Of a DNA stretch of 64,000 nucleotides, positions 7,161 through 15,737 are shown piece by piece. How positions within the stretch are numbered: position 1 is the first letter of the stretch; every line of letters begins with the position of its first letter. A program made the position numbers and the translations under genes. The notes under the pieces are model-generated. The model worked only from the letters and a program-made list of their open reading frames with translations, made no database searches and was not told the origin of the DNA. Source of the stretch: Candidatus Saccharimonadota bacterium (GTDB lineage Bacteria; Patescibacteriota; Saccharimonadia; Saccharimonadales; Saccharimonadaceae); assembly GCA_017406405.1 (NCBI GenBank), contig JAFQYO010000019.1, positions 20,091 to 84,090 on the forward strand, given 5' to 3'.

Positions 7161-8611
7161 TGTCAGAAAAATCTTCAAATCCCTATGAAATCACAATCGG
7201 AATCGAGACTCACGTCCAGCTAAAAACAAAAACAAAGCTCTTCTCTGAAGTTGATAATGATGCTCGCGGAAAAGAACCGAACTCTTGCGTTTCTCCGGTC
7301 GATTATGCTCTCCCGGGTATGTTGCCGCGCTTAAATGGCGAAGCGATTCGTCTTGCGATTGTCGCTGGCGCCGCCATGAACGCAAAAATAAACCCATCCT
7401 CGCGTTTTGACCGTAAACACTATTTTTATCCAGATTCCCCAAAGGGTTATCAAATCACTCAGTTTTTCTCCCCGATTATCGGCGAAGGCTTTATTACCCT
7501 CCCCTCGGGGAAAAAAGTTCGGATTGAACATGCTCACCTCGAGGGAGATGCCGGAAAACTTTCTCATTTTGGCGATTATTCTCTCGTCGATCTTAATCGC
7601 GTCGACACGCCTCTTATAGAAATCGTTTCCATGCCTGATATTTCTTCAGCTGTCGAGGCTCGCGACTATTGTAAGGAGCTTTGGCGAAACATGGTTTATG
7701 CCGGCGTCACAAACGGCGACCTTTATAACGGCAATATGCGTTTCGACGTCAACATCTCCCTTAAAAAACCCGGCGATAAAAAACTCGGAACACGCGCCGA
7801 AATCAAAAACCTAAATTCCTTCCGCAGTATCGAACGTGCCGTCGAATACGAATATTCCCGCCAGTCCAAACTCCTTGACAAAGGCGAAAGAATTGTCCAA
7901 GAAACTCGCGGCTGGTCCGATGCGACCGGGAAAACGACTTCCCAACGCTCGAAAGAAAACGCCCAAGATTATCGCTATATGCCCGAGCCGGATCTTCCTC
8001 CGCTTCGTCTTTCCGAACAATTTATTGACGAAAACTATAAATCCTGCCCTCTTCTTCCTGATGATTATCGAAACCGTTTTTCGGATTCTATCCCGTCCGA
8101 CACCCTCGAAGTCCTGCTTGATTATCCCGAACTTGTTCGCCGTCTTGCTGAGGTTGAAGAAAAATCCAAGAACCCTAGCGAAAAACCAGTCGGCGCCGTC
8201 GCAAATCTCTTTGCTTCTGTTCTTCTTGCCGAAGAAAACACGAGCCTACTAAACGACAACCTCCCCGACGCCGAGAAACTTATCGAGCTAGTCGAAATGA
8301 AGTCGAAAAAAGAGCTTTCCTCGACCGCCATGAAAGAACTCTTTCTTCATATGTTCGAAGAAAAACATATTGAAAAAACCGCCCGCGAGCTCGCAAAAGA
8401 GTTTAATCTTATCCAAGAAAACGATTCTGCGACTCTCGAGAAAATCGTTGACGCTGTCCTTGAAAACCCCGCGACAAAAAAGGCCCAAGAAGACTATAAG
8501 TCCGGTCAAGAAAAAGTTCTCGGTTTCCTCGTCGGCCAAGTCATGAAAGAATCTCGCGGAAAAGCAAACCCTTCGGCCGTTTCTAAAATCTTGAAAGAAA
8601 AATTAAAATAG
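7160..8611 (+). CDS. gatB: Aspartyl/glutamyl-tRNA amidotransferase subunit B
   Basis: Kinase-like subunit that binds and activates misacylated tRNA. 483 residues. Characteristic ITIGIETHVQLKTKTKLF start, DRKHYFYPDSPKGYQITQF, LNRVDTPLIEIVS, GTRAEIKNLNSFRSIERA and WSDATGKTTSQRSKENAQDYRYMPEPDLPP. The C-terminal YqeY-like tail domain is complete (VLGFLVGQVMKESRGKANP). Coupled to the HEPN-like gene by TAATG; a weak AGGAG lies just upstream. Last gene of the gat operon. Confidence 0.97.
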   Translation: MSEKSSNPYEITIGIETHVQLKTKTKLFSEVDNDARGKEPNSCVSPVDYALPGMLPRLNGEAIRLAIVAGAAMNAKINPSSRFDRKHYFYPDSPKGYQITQFFSPIIGEGFITLPSGKKVRIEHAHLEGDAGKLSHFGDYSLVDLNRVDTPLIEIVSMPDISSAVEARDYCKELWRNMVYAGVTNGDLYNGNMRFDVNISLKKPGDKKLGTRAEIKNLNSFRSIERAVEYEYSRQSKLLDKGERIVQETRGWSDATGKTTSQRSKENAQDYRYMPEPDLPPLRLSEQFIDENYKSCPLLPDDYRNRFSDSIPSDTLEVLLDYPELVRRLAEVEEKSKNPSEKPVGAVANLFASVLLAEENTSLLNDNLPDAEKLIELVEMKSKKELSSTAMKELFLHMFEEKHIEKTARELAKEFNLIQENDSATLEKIVDAVLENPATKKAQEDYKSGQEKVLGFLVGQVMKESRGKANPSAVSKILKEKLK

Positions 8612-8637
8612 TATAAAATAGAGCCATAAGGAGTATT

Positions 8638-9819
8638 ATGGCAAAAAAATCAACAATCATCTCTCAAGTTTGTCTTGCTGTTTTGACGGCTTTGACGCTT
8701 GGCTATGCTTCTAGTTATAGCCCCGTTTATGCCTGCGGAGAATCAGGCGCCGACTCTGAGATAGTCGAGGACTGCGAAGAAGCAATTATCGAAGAAGTCG
8801 AAGAAGATTCTAAAAAAGAGGACGATTATGCCGCCGCTGGCGGAGTAGTAGATTCCGACGCGTCCGTTTCTCATTCTCGTTTCCTAGCCGGGAACGAAAT
8901 AAATTCCGCCGATCGCGTAAAGGGGCTTAAATTTGCCGCCGGGAACATTGTCCGTGATTCTGGGAGTTCAGAATATGCTCTCCTTGCTGGAAACTCGATT
9001 TCTGTAACCGGAGAAATAAAAAACGATCTCTTCGCTGCGGGAAACTCTATCGAAATAACCGACGAAGCTAGTATCGGTCGCGATATCTACCTTGCCGCGG
9101 AAACCATCCTAATAAAAACAAATTTGTTCGGGAACGCATTCGTTGGTGGCCAAAGAGTCGTCCTTAAAGACATAACAATCGACGGCGACCTTAACGTTAG
9201 CGCCGAAGAAATCGTCATTTTAGGGAAAGTTGCGGTTTCTGGAAAATTCACTTATAACGAAGACGCTCGCTTCTCTGGGAAAGAGAACCTTGAAGCTGGC
9301 TCGTTCTCGACTTACACAGCAAATGAATCGATTCGCTCCGCTGAATATAGCGAAAAAATCATCTCGACGATTCTCTCTATTGTCGGTCGCGTTATTGTCA
9401 CGCTTGTTCTTGTCGCCTTAACGAAGAAATTCAGTGAAAGATTGCTTTCTGATTTCGAGCTAAAGAATTCCTGGAAAGACCTTGCGCTCGGTCTCGGACT
9501 TCTGCTCGGTATTCCTCTTGCTGTGATTTTTGCGGTGGTGACAATCGTCGGTCTTCCGCTCGGAATTATCGCTCTCGTTTTCTACTGCGTCTTCGCCTAT
9601 CTATCGAAGTCCGTAACTGGCGGTGTTGTCGGCGACCTTCTCGCGAAAAACCTCTTCAAGAAAGAAAAAATGAACACGCTCGCAAAATATGCGCTCGGTA
9701 CTGTCGTAGTTGTCCTCGTCGGTATGGTCCCGTATGTCGGCGGCCTAATCAGTGCGATTTCTGTCTGCTTCGGCTTTGGCTACCTTATCCATAGCTTATT
9801 CAGAAAAGAAAAACGTTAA
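8638..9819 (+). CDS. Bactofilin-like beta-solenoid membrane protein
   Basis: 393 residues. An N-terminal signal segment (to about residue 32, SYSPVYA-C) is followed by an acidic stretch, then about 160 residues of short repeats (FLAGNEI, LLAGNSISVTGEI, LFAAGNSIEIT, VKVAVSGKF type) like bactofilin/polymer-forming cytoskeletal beta-helices. The C-terminal third has several membrane helices (IISTILSIVGRVIVTLVLVAL, GIPLAVIFAVVTIVGLPLGI, TVVVVLVGMVPYVGG). Such proteins are annotated as predicted membrane proteins with polymer-forming domains; cell-surface or shape functions are inferred. A TAAGGAG ribosome site precedes the ATG and a TATAAAAT-like box lies in the 26-nt gap after gatB. Confidence 0.75.
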   Translation: MAKKSTIISQVCLAVLTALTLGYASSYSPVYACGESGADSEIVEDCEEAIIEEVEEDSKKEDDYAAAGGVVDSDASVSHSRFLAGNEINSADRVKGLKFAAGNIVRDSGSSEYALLAGNSISVTGEIKNDLFAAGNSIEITDEASIGRDIYLAAETILIKTNLFGNAFVGGQRVVLKDITIDGDLNVSAEEIVILGKVAVSGKFTYNEDARFSGKENLEAGSFSTYTANESIRSAEYSEKIISTILSIVGRVIVTLVLVALTKKFSERLLSDFELKNSWKDLALGLGLLLGIPLAVIFAVVTIVGLPLGIIALVFYCVFAYLSKSVTGGVVGDLLAKNLFKKEKMNTLAKYALGTVVVVLVGMVPYVGGLISAISVCFGFGYLIHSLFRKEKR

Positions 9820-9824
9820 AACCT

Positions 9825-10532
9825 ATGCACGATTCCTGGAAGCCGTTTTTAGAAGCTGAATTCAAAAAACCATACTTCCAGGAACTATCTGCGTTTCTAG
9901 CTCGCGCTTATGCGGAGAAAACAGTTTTTCCTCCGAAACAACTTGTTTTCTCCGCTTTTTCGACCGACTTAAACAACATAAAGGTAGTTATTCTTGGACA
10001 AGACCCCTATCACACCCCCGGAGCGGCTCATGGTCTTGCCTTTTCCGTCCCCTCGACCGAAAAAATCCCGCCTTCTCTCGTTAACATCTATAAAGAAATT
10101 GACTCAGACCTCGGAATTCTTTATAAAGACCTTCTCACGATGAACCCAAGCCTAAAGCTAAATCTCGATGATTATAGACACAAAAACCCGACCGGGAACC
10201 TCGAATCTTGGGCTAAACAAGGAGTTTTGCTCTTAAACAACGTCCTGACCGTCGAAGCCCATCTCGCCGGCTCCCACCGTGGCAAGGGCTGGGAAATATT
10301 CACTGAAAACGTAATAAAATACCTAAACAAAACCCGCCCGCATCTCGTCTTTATTTTGTGGGGGCGGGACGCTCGCGCAAAGAAGCCTCTCCTCGACTTA
10401 GAAAAACACGCCGTGATTGAATCCGCTCACCCTTCGCCTCTCTCCGCCCACGCCGGCTTCTTTGGCTCGCGTCCCTTCACCCGCACGAACGATTATCTAA
10501 AATCCTGGGGCTACGAAAAAATCATTTGGTAA
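9825..10532 (+). CDS. ung: Uracil-DNA glycosylase
   Basis: Family 1 UDG removing uracil from DNA to start base-excision repair. 235 residues. Water-activating motif GQDPYHTPGAAHGLAFSV with the catalytic Asp, LLLNNVLTVEAHLAGSH, and the C-terminal HPSPLSAHAGFFGSRPF leucine-intercalation loop with catalytic His are all present. Starts 6 nt after the preceding stop without a clear ribosome site. Converges with the dCMP deaminase gene; I see no clear terminator between them. Confidence 0.97.
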   Translation: MHDSWKPFLEAEFKKPYFQELSAFLARAYAEKTVFPPKQLVFSAFSTDLNNIKVVILGQDPYHTPGAAHGLAFSVPSTEKIPPSLVNIYKEIDSDLGILYKDLLTMNPSLKLNLDDYRHKNPTGNLESWAKQGVLLLNNVLTVEAHLAGSHRGKGWEIFTENVIKYLNKTRPHLVFILWGRDARAKKPLLDLEKHAVIESAHPSPLSAHAGFFGSRPFTRTNDYLKSWGYEKIIW

Positions 10533-10552
10533 GCGCGCCGACGCCTCGACTC

Positions 10553-11167
10553 TTAAACCCACTTCAATAATCTCTCTCGTTCTTTACTCCCCGGCTGATA
10601 TTGAGATAAAATATCTTCCGTATAATTTTTTCCGTTCGAGAGATTAAGCGTTTCTACGTCCGGACAAGCCGCTAAAAGACGGATTACGGCCTCGTCCGTG
10701 TCAATATTTGTCATCGACTTCTTGTCATTGTTGTGTGAGTGAACTCTGAGTTCTTCATATACGAACCGTTTTATCCCCGCCTGGAGACAGTATTTAAGAC
10801 AGTTTTCACAAGTCGCGATTTTATTATAAAGCGTGCACCCGGTCAAATCTCGCCCCGCAAACAACACAGCGTTCATTTCCGAATGAATCGAAAAATAGTA
10901 CTTCATCGGGCGTTCCGTTAAAGTCATTTTTGACTCGTTCGCTCCCTGAATTGTCCCATTATATCCGAAAGAAACCGGCCTCCTTCTCTCGTCAACAATC
11001 ACGCAACCATTCTTCGAGCTCGGGTCTTTTGATTTTTTTGCAACCTCGTTCGCAATCCCCATAAAATACTCGTCCCATTTTTTTTGACTACTCTCGCTCA
11101 ATTTTTCCGATATGCGCGGAAATCCTCGATAACTTTTATCTGTTTCTGATTTGCTAGAATCGCTCAT
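10553..11167 (-). CDS. dCMP deaminase-like cytidine deaminase family protein
   Basis: Zinc-dependent deaminase probably converting dCMP to dUMP, the substrate of ThyA (gene at 38.7 kb). 204 residues from ATG 11167, chosen because AGGAGG (11171-11176) and a TATACT box (11186-11191) precede it; longer reading is possible but unlikely. Zinc site: SIHSEMNAV (His, with the proton-shuttling Glu) and TCENCLKYC replacing the usual PCxxC. Surface of the fold: KDPSSKNGCVIVDERRRPVSFGYNG. The HSE in place of the common HAE and the extra C-terminal tail (about 55 residues) are mild oddities. A related deaminase on free bases cannot be excluded. Confidence 0.8.
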   Translation of the reverse strand: MSDSSKSETDKSYRGFPRISEKLSESSQKKWDEYFMGIANEVAKKSKDPSSKNGCVIVDERRRPVSFGYNGTIQGANESKMTLTERPMKYYFSIHSEMNAVLFAGRDLTGCTLYNKIATCENCLKYCLQAGIKRFVYEELRVHSHNNDKKSMTNIDTDEAVIRLLAACPDVETLNLSNGKNYTEDILSQYQPGSKERERLLKWV

Positions 11168-11267
11168 TTTCCTCCTCTTTCGTAAAGTATAACACACGAC
11201 ATCTCTTATGCTTGCCATTTTTTTCGCCCTTTAGTATCTTTAGCTTAATTTAAGGAGGTATTTTCGT

Positions 11268-13046
11268 ATGCGTTTGCATCGTTTTCGTTTTAAAAAGTTT
11301 AACTTAAAACCGCTCGCGTTCGTTTTAATCTTAGCTTTCTCAAATTTATCTACTATCGGTTCAGCCGCTTTTGCGACGAGCGAATCTTTTTTGACCGACT
11401 CAAACTTCGCATGCACAAATATAAAAGTCGTTTACGCCCGTGAATCTGGTGCCGAGCTCGGTTCCTTGAATTATGAACGTTTCACGGAAGCATTTTTTGG
11501 AGTCTTCGGCGACGACGAACCCTCGATTAGCGTTTATGAACTCGGGACACATCCCGGCGGATATGACGGCAGTTCTTATCCCTCTCCAGGAATCGGTATC
11601 GAGACCTGGGCGCGCTTCAAAACTACCATCGGCGCCTATGTCTCCGCAGGCGAAACATACTCTTATGGCGAATCCGTAAAAGAAGGTGCACGCGAAGCTG
11701 TCTATTTTGTCAAAAACTATAAAAAAGTTTGTCCAAACTCAAAAGTCGTCATGGCTGGTTACTCCCAGGGCGCCCAGGTCGTCTCGCTTTCGCTTCAAAG
11801 CCTCGACCCGTCGTTAGTTTTTTCCGCTTTGACTTTTGGCGACCCAAAGCTTTTCCTCCCAGAAGGGAGGTTTAATGCCTTCACCGCTTCGACACCGGCC
11901 TGTGATCAAGGTCGCGCAGTTTATTCTCCGTATCGCGCAAATGTCCCCGATTGTTTCGCCTATCAAGGTATTCTCGGTGGCTATGTCCCCTATCAGCCGT
12001 CTAGCGGATACGACGGGAAACTAAAGGCATACTGTCAGTACCACGATGTGATATGTAGCGCCTATGTCGATCCAGCTCGTTGGTATTCTGGCCACGCTTC
12101 GTACAAAGAAAGCGGTGCTTATGTCGCCGCCTCAAAAGACGTTTATAATCAGTATTTCGGAATAGAAAATAGCGTTCCCGAAAGAAATGTCGCGATTTTA
12201 TTTGATGTTTCTTCTTCAATGACCTCAATGATTGGAAAGTTTAAAAACGACGCTATAAAAACCGCCGAAAAAGTGTTTTCTCAAGGAGGCAAAGTCGCCC
12301 TTTATACCTATTCTGATTTACGCGAACGTGATGTCGAAAAGCTTTGTGACTTTTCGACTTGCACCGCCGAGAGCGTTTCTGATTTAATCAACGCTATCAC
12401 CCTCGAAGGTGGTGGTGATGACCCCGAATCTATGCTTTCCGCCTCGTATAAACTCATGAAAGAACTAAGGTGGTCTGCTGGCGCAAACAAATCAGTTTTT
12501 GTTATCACCGACGCAGGATTCCACGACCCGGATCACGACGGAATTACTTCCGAAGATGTTTTGAATCTTAGTTACGAAATCGACCCGGTAAGTATCTTTG
12601 TTTTGACCGAGCCCGAATCCGCCGGCTCATATGCCGAGCTAACATCTCGAACAAACGGGGCGGTTTATACTTCTGTTGATGACGATGCAGTTTTAAATTT
12701 CGACGTCGCTTCCGAATCTGCCGACCCAACAACCGCGATTAACTCCGGGACTCCAACCATTTCCGAAGTCTCAAATCTTCTTCTCGAGCCGTCCGGCCCT
12801 TCCTCTCTTAAACTTTCGTTTGAAAATTCTGGTCCATACGCGATTTTGACAATAAACGAAGATGTCGTCGGCGTTATGGATACAAACTTTCTCGAAATTG
12901 CCGATGTCGATTTCTCTCGTGACACTACTGTTTGCCTTGCTCCCGTTTCTGATACAAATTTCCGCGGCGAAACGATTTGTTCGACATATTCTCGAAACCC
13001 TGAAAGTATCGTTATACCGAAAGCCCCAAACACCGGTCGCCACTAG
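11268..13046 (+). CDS. Secreted cutinase-like esterase fused to a VWA domain
   Basis: 592 residues. Signal peptide to about residue 36 (LAFVLILAFSNLSTIGSAAFA). Cutinase-type alpha/beta hydrolase, about 45-300: nucleophile elbow MAGYSQGAQ, and the Asp/His pair in YHDVICSAYVDPARWYSGHASY, matching the family's GDxxC...H pattern. A von Willebrand A domain follows (about 305-490) with MIDAS DVSSSM. A short beta-domain and the terminus IPKAPNTGRH end the protein; the latter resembles an LPxTG-type sorting tail but lacks a membrane segment. Strong GGAGGT ribosome site. Cutinase-like enzymes act on polyesters and on lipids of mycolate-bearing actinobacteria, so a role in attacking an actinobacterial host envelope is plausible inference. 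Next gene follows after 33 nt. Confidence 0.8.
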   Translation: MRLHRFRFKKFNLKPLAFVLILAFSNLSTIGSAAFATSESFLTDSNFACTNIKVVYARESGAELGSLNYERFTEAFFGVFGDDEPSISVYELGTHPGGYDGSSYPSPGIGIETWARFKTTIGAYVSAGETYSYGESVKEGAREAVYFVKNYKKVCPNSKVVMAGYSQGAQVVSLSLQSLDPSLVFSALTFGDPKLFLPEGRFNAFTASTPACDQGRAVYSPYRANVPDCFAYQGILGGYVPYQPSSGYDGKLKAYCQYHDVICSAYVDPARWYSGHASYKESGAYVAASKDVYNQYFGIENSVPERNVAILFDVSSSMTSMIGKFKNDAIKTAEKVFSQGGKVALYTYSDLRERDVEKLCDFSTCTAESVSDLINAITLEGGGDDPESMLSASYKLMKELRWSAGANKSVFVITDAGFHDPDHDGITSEDVLNLSYEIDPVSIFVLTEPESAGSYAELTSRTNGAVYTSVDDDAVLNFDVASESADPTTAINSGTPTISEVSNLLLEPSGPSSLKLSFENSGPYAILTINEDVVGVMDTNFLEIADVDFSRDTTVCLAPVSDTNFRGETICSTYSRNPESIVIPKAPNTGRH

Positions 13047-13079
13047 CGTTTTTGTCCCAGACGTAGTATAATAATATAT

Positions 13080-15737
13080 ATGTCTGACGAAGTCCGCGAA
13101 GCTAGAAAAAGGGAAGAAAGCTTTGTTTCTCATGTTGAAGGACTTCCAAAATCCGCTTCAAGAAAGAAAAAATTCTCCTTTAAAAAACATTTGCCGGTTC
13201 TTGTGATTGTTGGCTTGCTCTTTCTTGGTGTTGGCTTAATTTTCATCTCTCAGTCTTTGATGCCCTTTGCGATTGTGAACCGCTTCCGCGAAGAGTTTAA
13301 TACTCTCGGGATTTCCTCGACTCTCCGCTCCGACAACATCCTCGATTATCAGCTAGAAAACCCAGCTTCCGCTCTTAGGCTTTCTGAAACTCAGCGCACG
13401 TCGCTATCCGCCTCCGAAATTTACCCGGTCGATGCCTCGCTCGATGGGATTCCGTTCACGGCGCTTGTCTTCGCGGGGTCGCGCGGAGTTTATTCTGCCG
13501 TCGTCCCAAATTCCGTTTTAGAAAAAGCAGATTCCTCCGCTATTAACTCCGCCATAAATTCCTCAATAACGGATTCTAGAATTCTTGTCTCTGGGACTCC
13601 GCTCTCGACTTCTTCCGCGAAGTCCGTCGCTGCGTTCGAAGACAAATATTCTTCCGCCTCAAAGCTCTGGCGTGGTGGCAGTTCCGGGTGGTATGATTCT
13701 TTCACAAATTTGACCGAGGCGCGTCTTGCTATTTCCCGAAGTCGCTATGCAAACTGGGCGACGCTCGCGCTTAATTCCGGGACAAAAGAAGCCTGGAAAA
13801 AACTCGCAAGCGGAACGACGAAAATCTCCGACGACGGCATTTCTAGCTACGGGACTATTGTCGAAACAAACGACGCCGGTGAAGAAGTCGCAGTCACAAC
13901 TTCCGGAGCGATTGACTCTGACTCTCTGACGTCTCAAACGACCGTCGACGGAATCGAGCAGGCCCTAAACTCAAAAATAACAAGTTTAACAAAGGTGCTC
14001 GCGACGGCCGGTTGTGCCGGAGTAGAAATTGGAACCGCGATTTATACCGTCATGTCCGCTCAACAGTCCCTACAATACCTAAATCTGACGACGGGGTATT
14101 TTGAAGCGACTCAATCCGTCCAAGCCGGCCTGAACGACGGAACCCCTATGAACGAATACACCGAACGACTAACAAAAAAAGACCCAGAAACCGGAAAAAG
14201 CGCTATGGAATCTGCCGGAATGACCGCTCTCTTTTCCGGGACAAAAATCAGTTCTTCCGATGAAAGCGTAAAACACACAAATTTCGAAAACCTTATTTCT
14301 TCGCTCGGTTCGCTCTCCGGGAACGTAGTTTTCACGACCCAAGCTTTCCAGGCGTGTTCGTATGTTCGCATGGGCGTCGCCGCGACAAATTTCGCAACAA
14401 CCATGATGGCCTTCGTCCCGGTTCTCGGCCAGGCCACTACCGCGATTCATATTGTCGCTAAAGTCGTCGGGAAAATTGCAATCGGCGTTGCCGTCGGAAC
14501 AATTGTCTCGTTTATTGTCCCGAAAATCGTCGAAAGCGTCGCCGAAAACATTATAAAAAACACCGCGACCGAATGGCTCGGAGAAGATCTCGGAAACGCT
14601 CTCTCTTCCGGAGCAAACAAATATCTCGGTGGGAATTTCCAAACCGGCGGCGGTATGGCCGCTTCAACAGAATCTCTCGCGGCTTATTTCCGTGCTAAAG
14701 AAGCCGTCCTTGCCGAAGAAGCGGAGATTGAACGTCGAACCCTCAGCCCCTTCGACGTTACGTCGAAAAACACTTTCTTCGGAAAACTCGCCTACGACTT
14801 AATCCCTCTTGCGACGACGACAAGCCTCGGCTCGACTCTAAAATCCTTCGGCAATCTCGTGACAAAGTCCACAACGTCTATTCTCCCGTCCGCCTCCGCT
14901 ATCTCCGAAACCGAACTTATGGACTCGATTGGCGAATGTCCGATTCTTGAATCTATCGGTCTCGTCGGCGACGCTTATTGTAACCCTTATTATATTACCG
15001 ACACTTCCACAATCTCCGCCTCGCCCGCCGAAATTGAAGAAAAAGTTGCCTCCCTCGACCCGTCAAACTTCTCGGGCGTCGATAAAAACGGCCAAAAAAT
15101 CATCAACCCGGATTCAACCCTCGGAAAAAAGATTACAATTTGCGACCAACGCGTTGCGAGCCTCGGCATGGCAGATGCAACCGCCGCGAACATCCTTGTC
15201 TCGAGGCCTTCGACTCTTGTCGCAAACTTACCGCTTATAGGCGATGTTGCTGAAATTGTCTCCGCTTCTCAACAAGCCGCGAACATGCCATGGATTTCTG
15301 GCCAAGCTTGCGCAGATTCTCCCGAAAACCCTTATCGCGAAGAAATGCAAATCTACCAGCGTTACATCGAAGACCAACGTCTCTACGAATCCGCCGGGAT
15401 TGTTGAAGAATCTTCCGTTACGGCTTTCCTAAAAAACTACTACGGCGAAAACCCCCTCGACAACTCTTATGAAGGAATTTTAGCTCGATATTCCGGAATG
15501 GAAAAGTCCGAGGTTATCGCGGCTCTTGACTACATAGACGCTCTGACCTTCTTAGCAAATTATGACCCCTCTGAACGGAAAATTTTGAGCGCGGACGAAA
15601 CCTCCGAAAATACACCAATTTCTCTCTCGAATTTTATATCCACTTATGCTAAAATAAAAGACGATGGACAACAGTTCGGACTATTTGAGAAACGCCGAGA
15701 CTTCTTCGTCAGGCGAAACGCCGAATTCGCCGTTTGA
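13080..15737 (+). CDS. Large membrane protein, paralog 1, function unknown
   Basis: 885 residues. Basic N-terminus, membrane segment about 36-62 (LPVLVIVGLLFLGVGLIFIS), then conserved MPFAIVNRFREEFNT and SSTLRSDNILD. Central hydrophobic region about 440-490 (GKIAIGVAVGTIVSFIVPKI) is followed by TEWLGEDLGNALSSGANKYLGG and LIPLATTTSLGSTLKSFGNL. Its neighbour shares all these blocks, so the pair arose by duplication. I know of similar proteins near secretion genes in Saccharibacteria but cannot name a family; a membrane-complex component such as a VirB6-like channel is only a guess. TATAAT (13067-13072) ends 7 nt before the ATG, so probably leaderless. The 3' end overlaps the next gene by 74 nt. 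Confidence 0.7.
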   Translation: MSDEVREARKREESFVSHVEGLPKSASRKKKFSFKKHLPVLVIVGLLFLGVGLIFISQSLMPFAIVNRFREEFNTLGISSTLRSDNILDYQLENPASALRLSETQRTSLSASEIYPVDASLDGIPFTALVFAGSRGVYSAVVPNSVLEKADSSAINSAINSSITDSRILVSGTPLSTSSAKSVAAFEDKYSSASKLWRGGSSGWYDSFTNLTEARLAISRSRYANWATLALNSGTKEAWKKLASGTTKISDDGISSYGTIVETNDAGEEVAVTTSGAIDSDSLTSQTTVDGIEQALNSKITSLTKVLATAGCAGVEIGTAIYTVMSAQQSLQYLNLTTGYFEATQSVQAGLNDGTPMNEYTERLTKKDPETGKSAMESAGMTALFSGTKISSSDESVKHTNFENLISSLGSLSGNVVFTTQAFQACSYVRMGVAATNFATTMMAFVPVLGQATTAIHIVAKVVGKIAIGVAVGTIVSFIVPKIVESVAENIIKNTATEWLGEDLGNALSSGANKYLGGNFQTGGGMAASTESLAAYFRAKEAVLAEEAEIERRTLSPFDVTSKNTFFGKLAYDLIPLATTTSLGSTLKSFGNLVTKSTTSILPSASAISETELMDSIGECPILESIGLVGDAYCNPYYITDTSTISASPAEIEEKVASLDPSNFSGVDKNGQKIINPDSTLGKKITICDQRVASLGMADATAANILVSRPSTLVANLPLIGDVAEIVSASQQAANMPWISGQACADSPENPYREEMQIYQRYIEDQRLYESAGIVEESSVTAFLKNYYGENPLDNSYEGILARYSGMEKSEVIAALDYIDALTFLANYDPSERKILSADETSENTPISLSNFISTYAKIKDDGQQFGLFEKRRDFFVRRNAEFAV

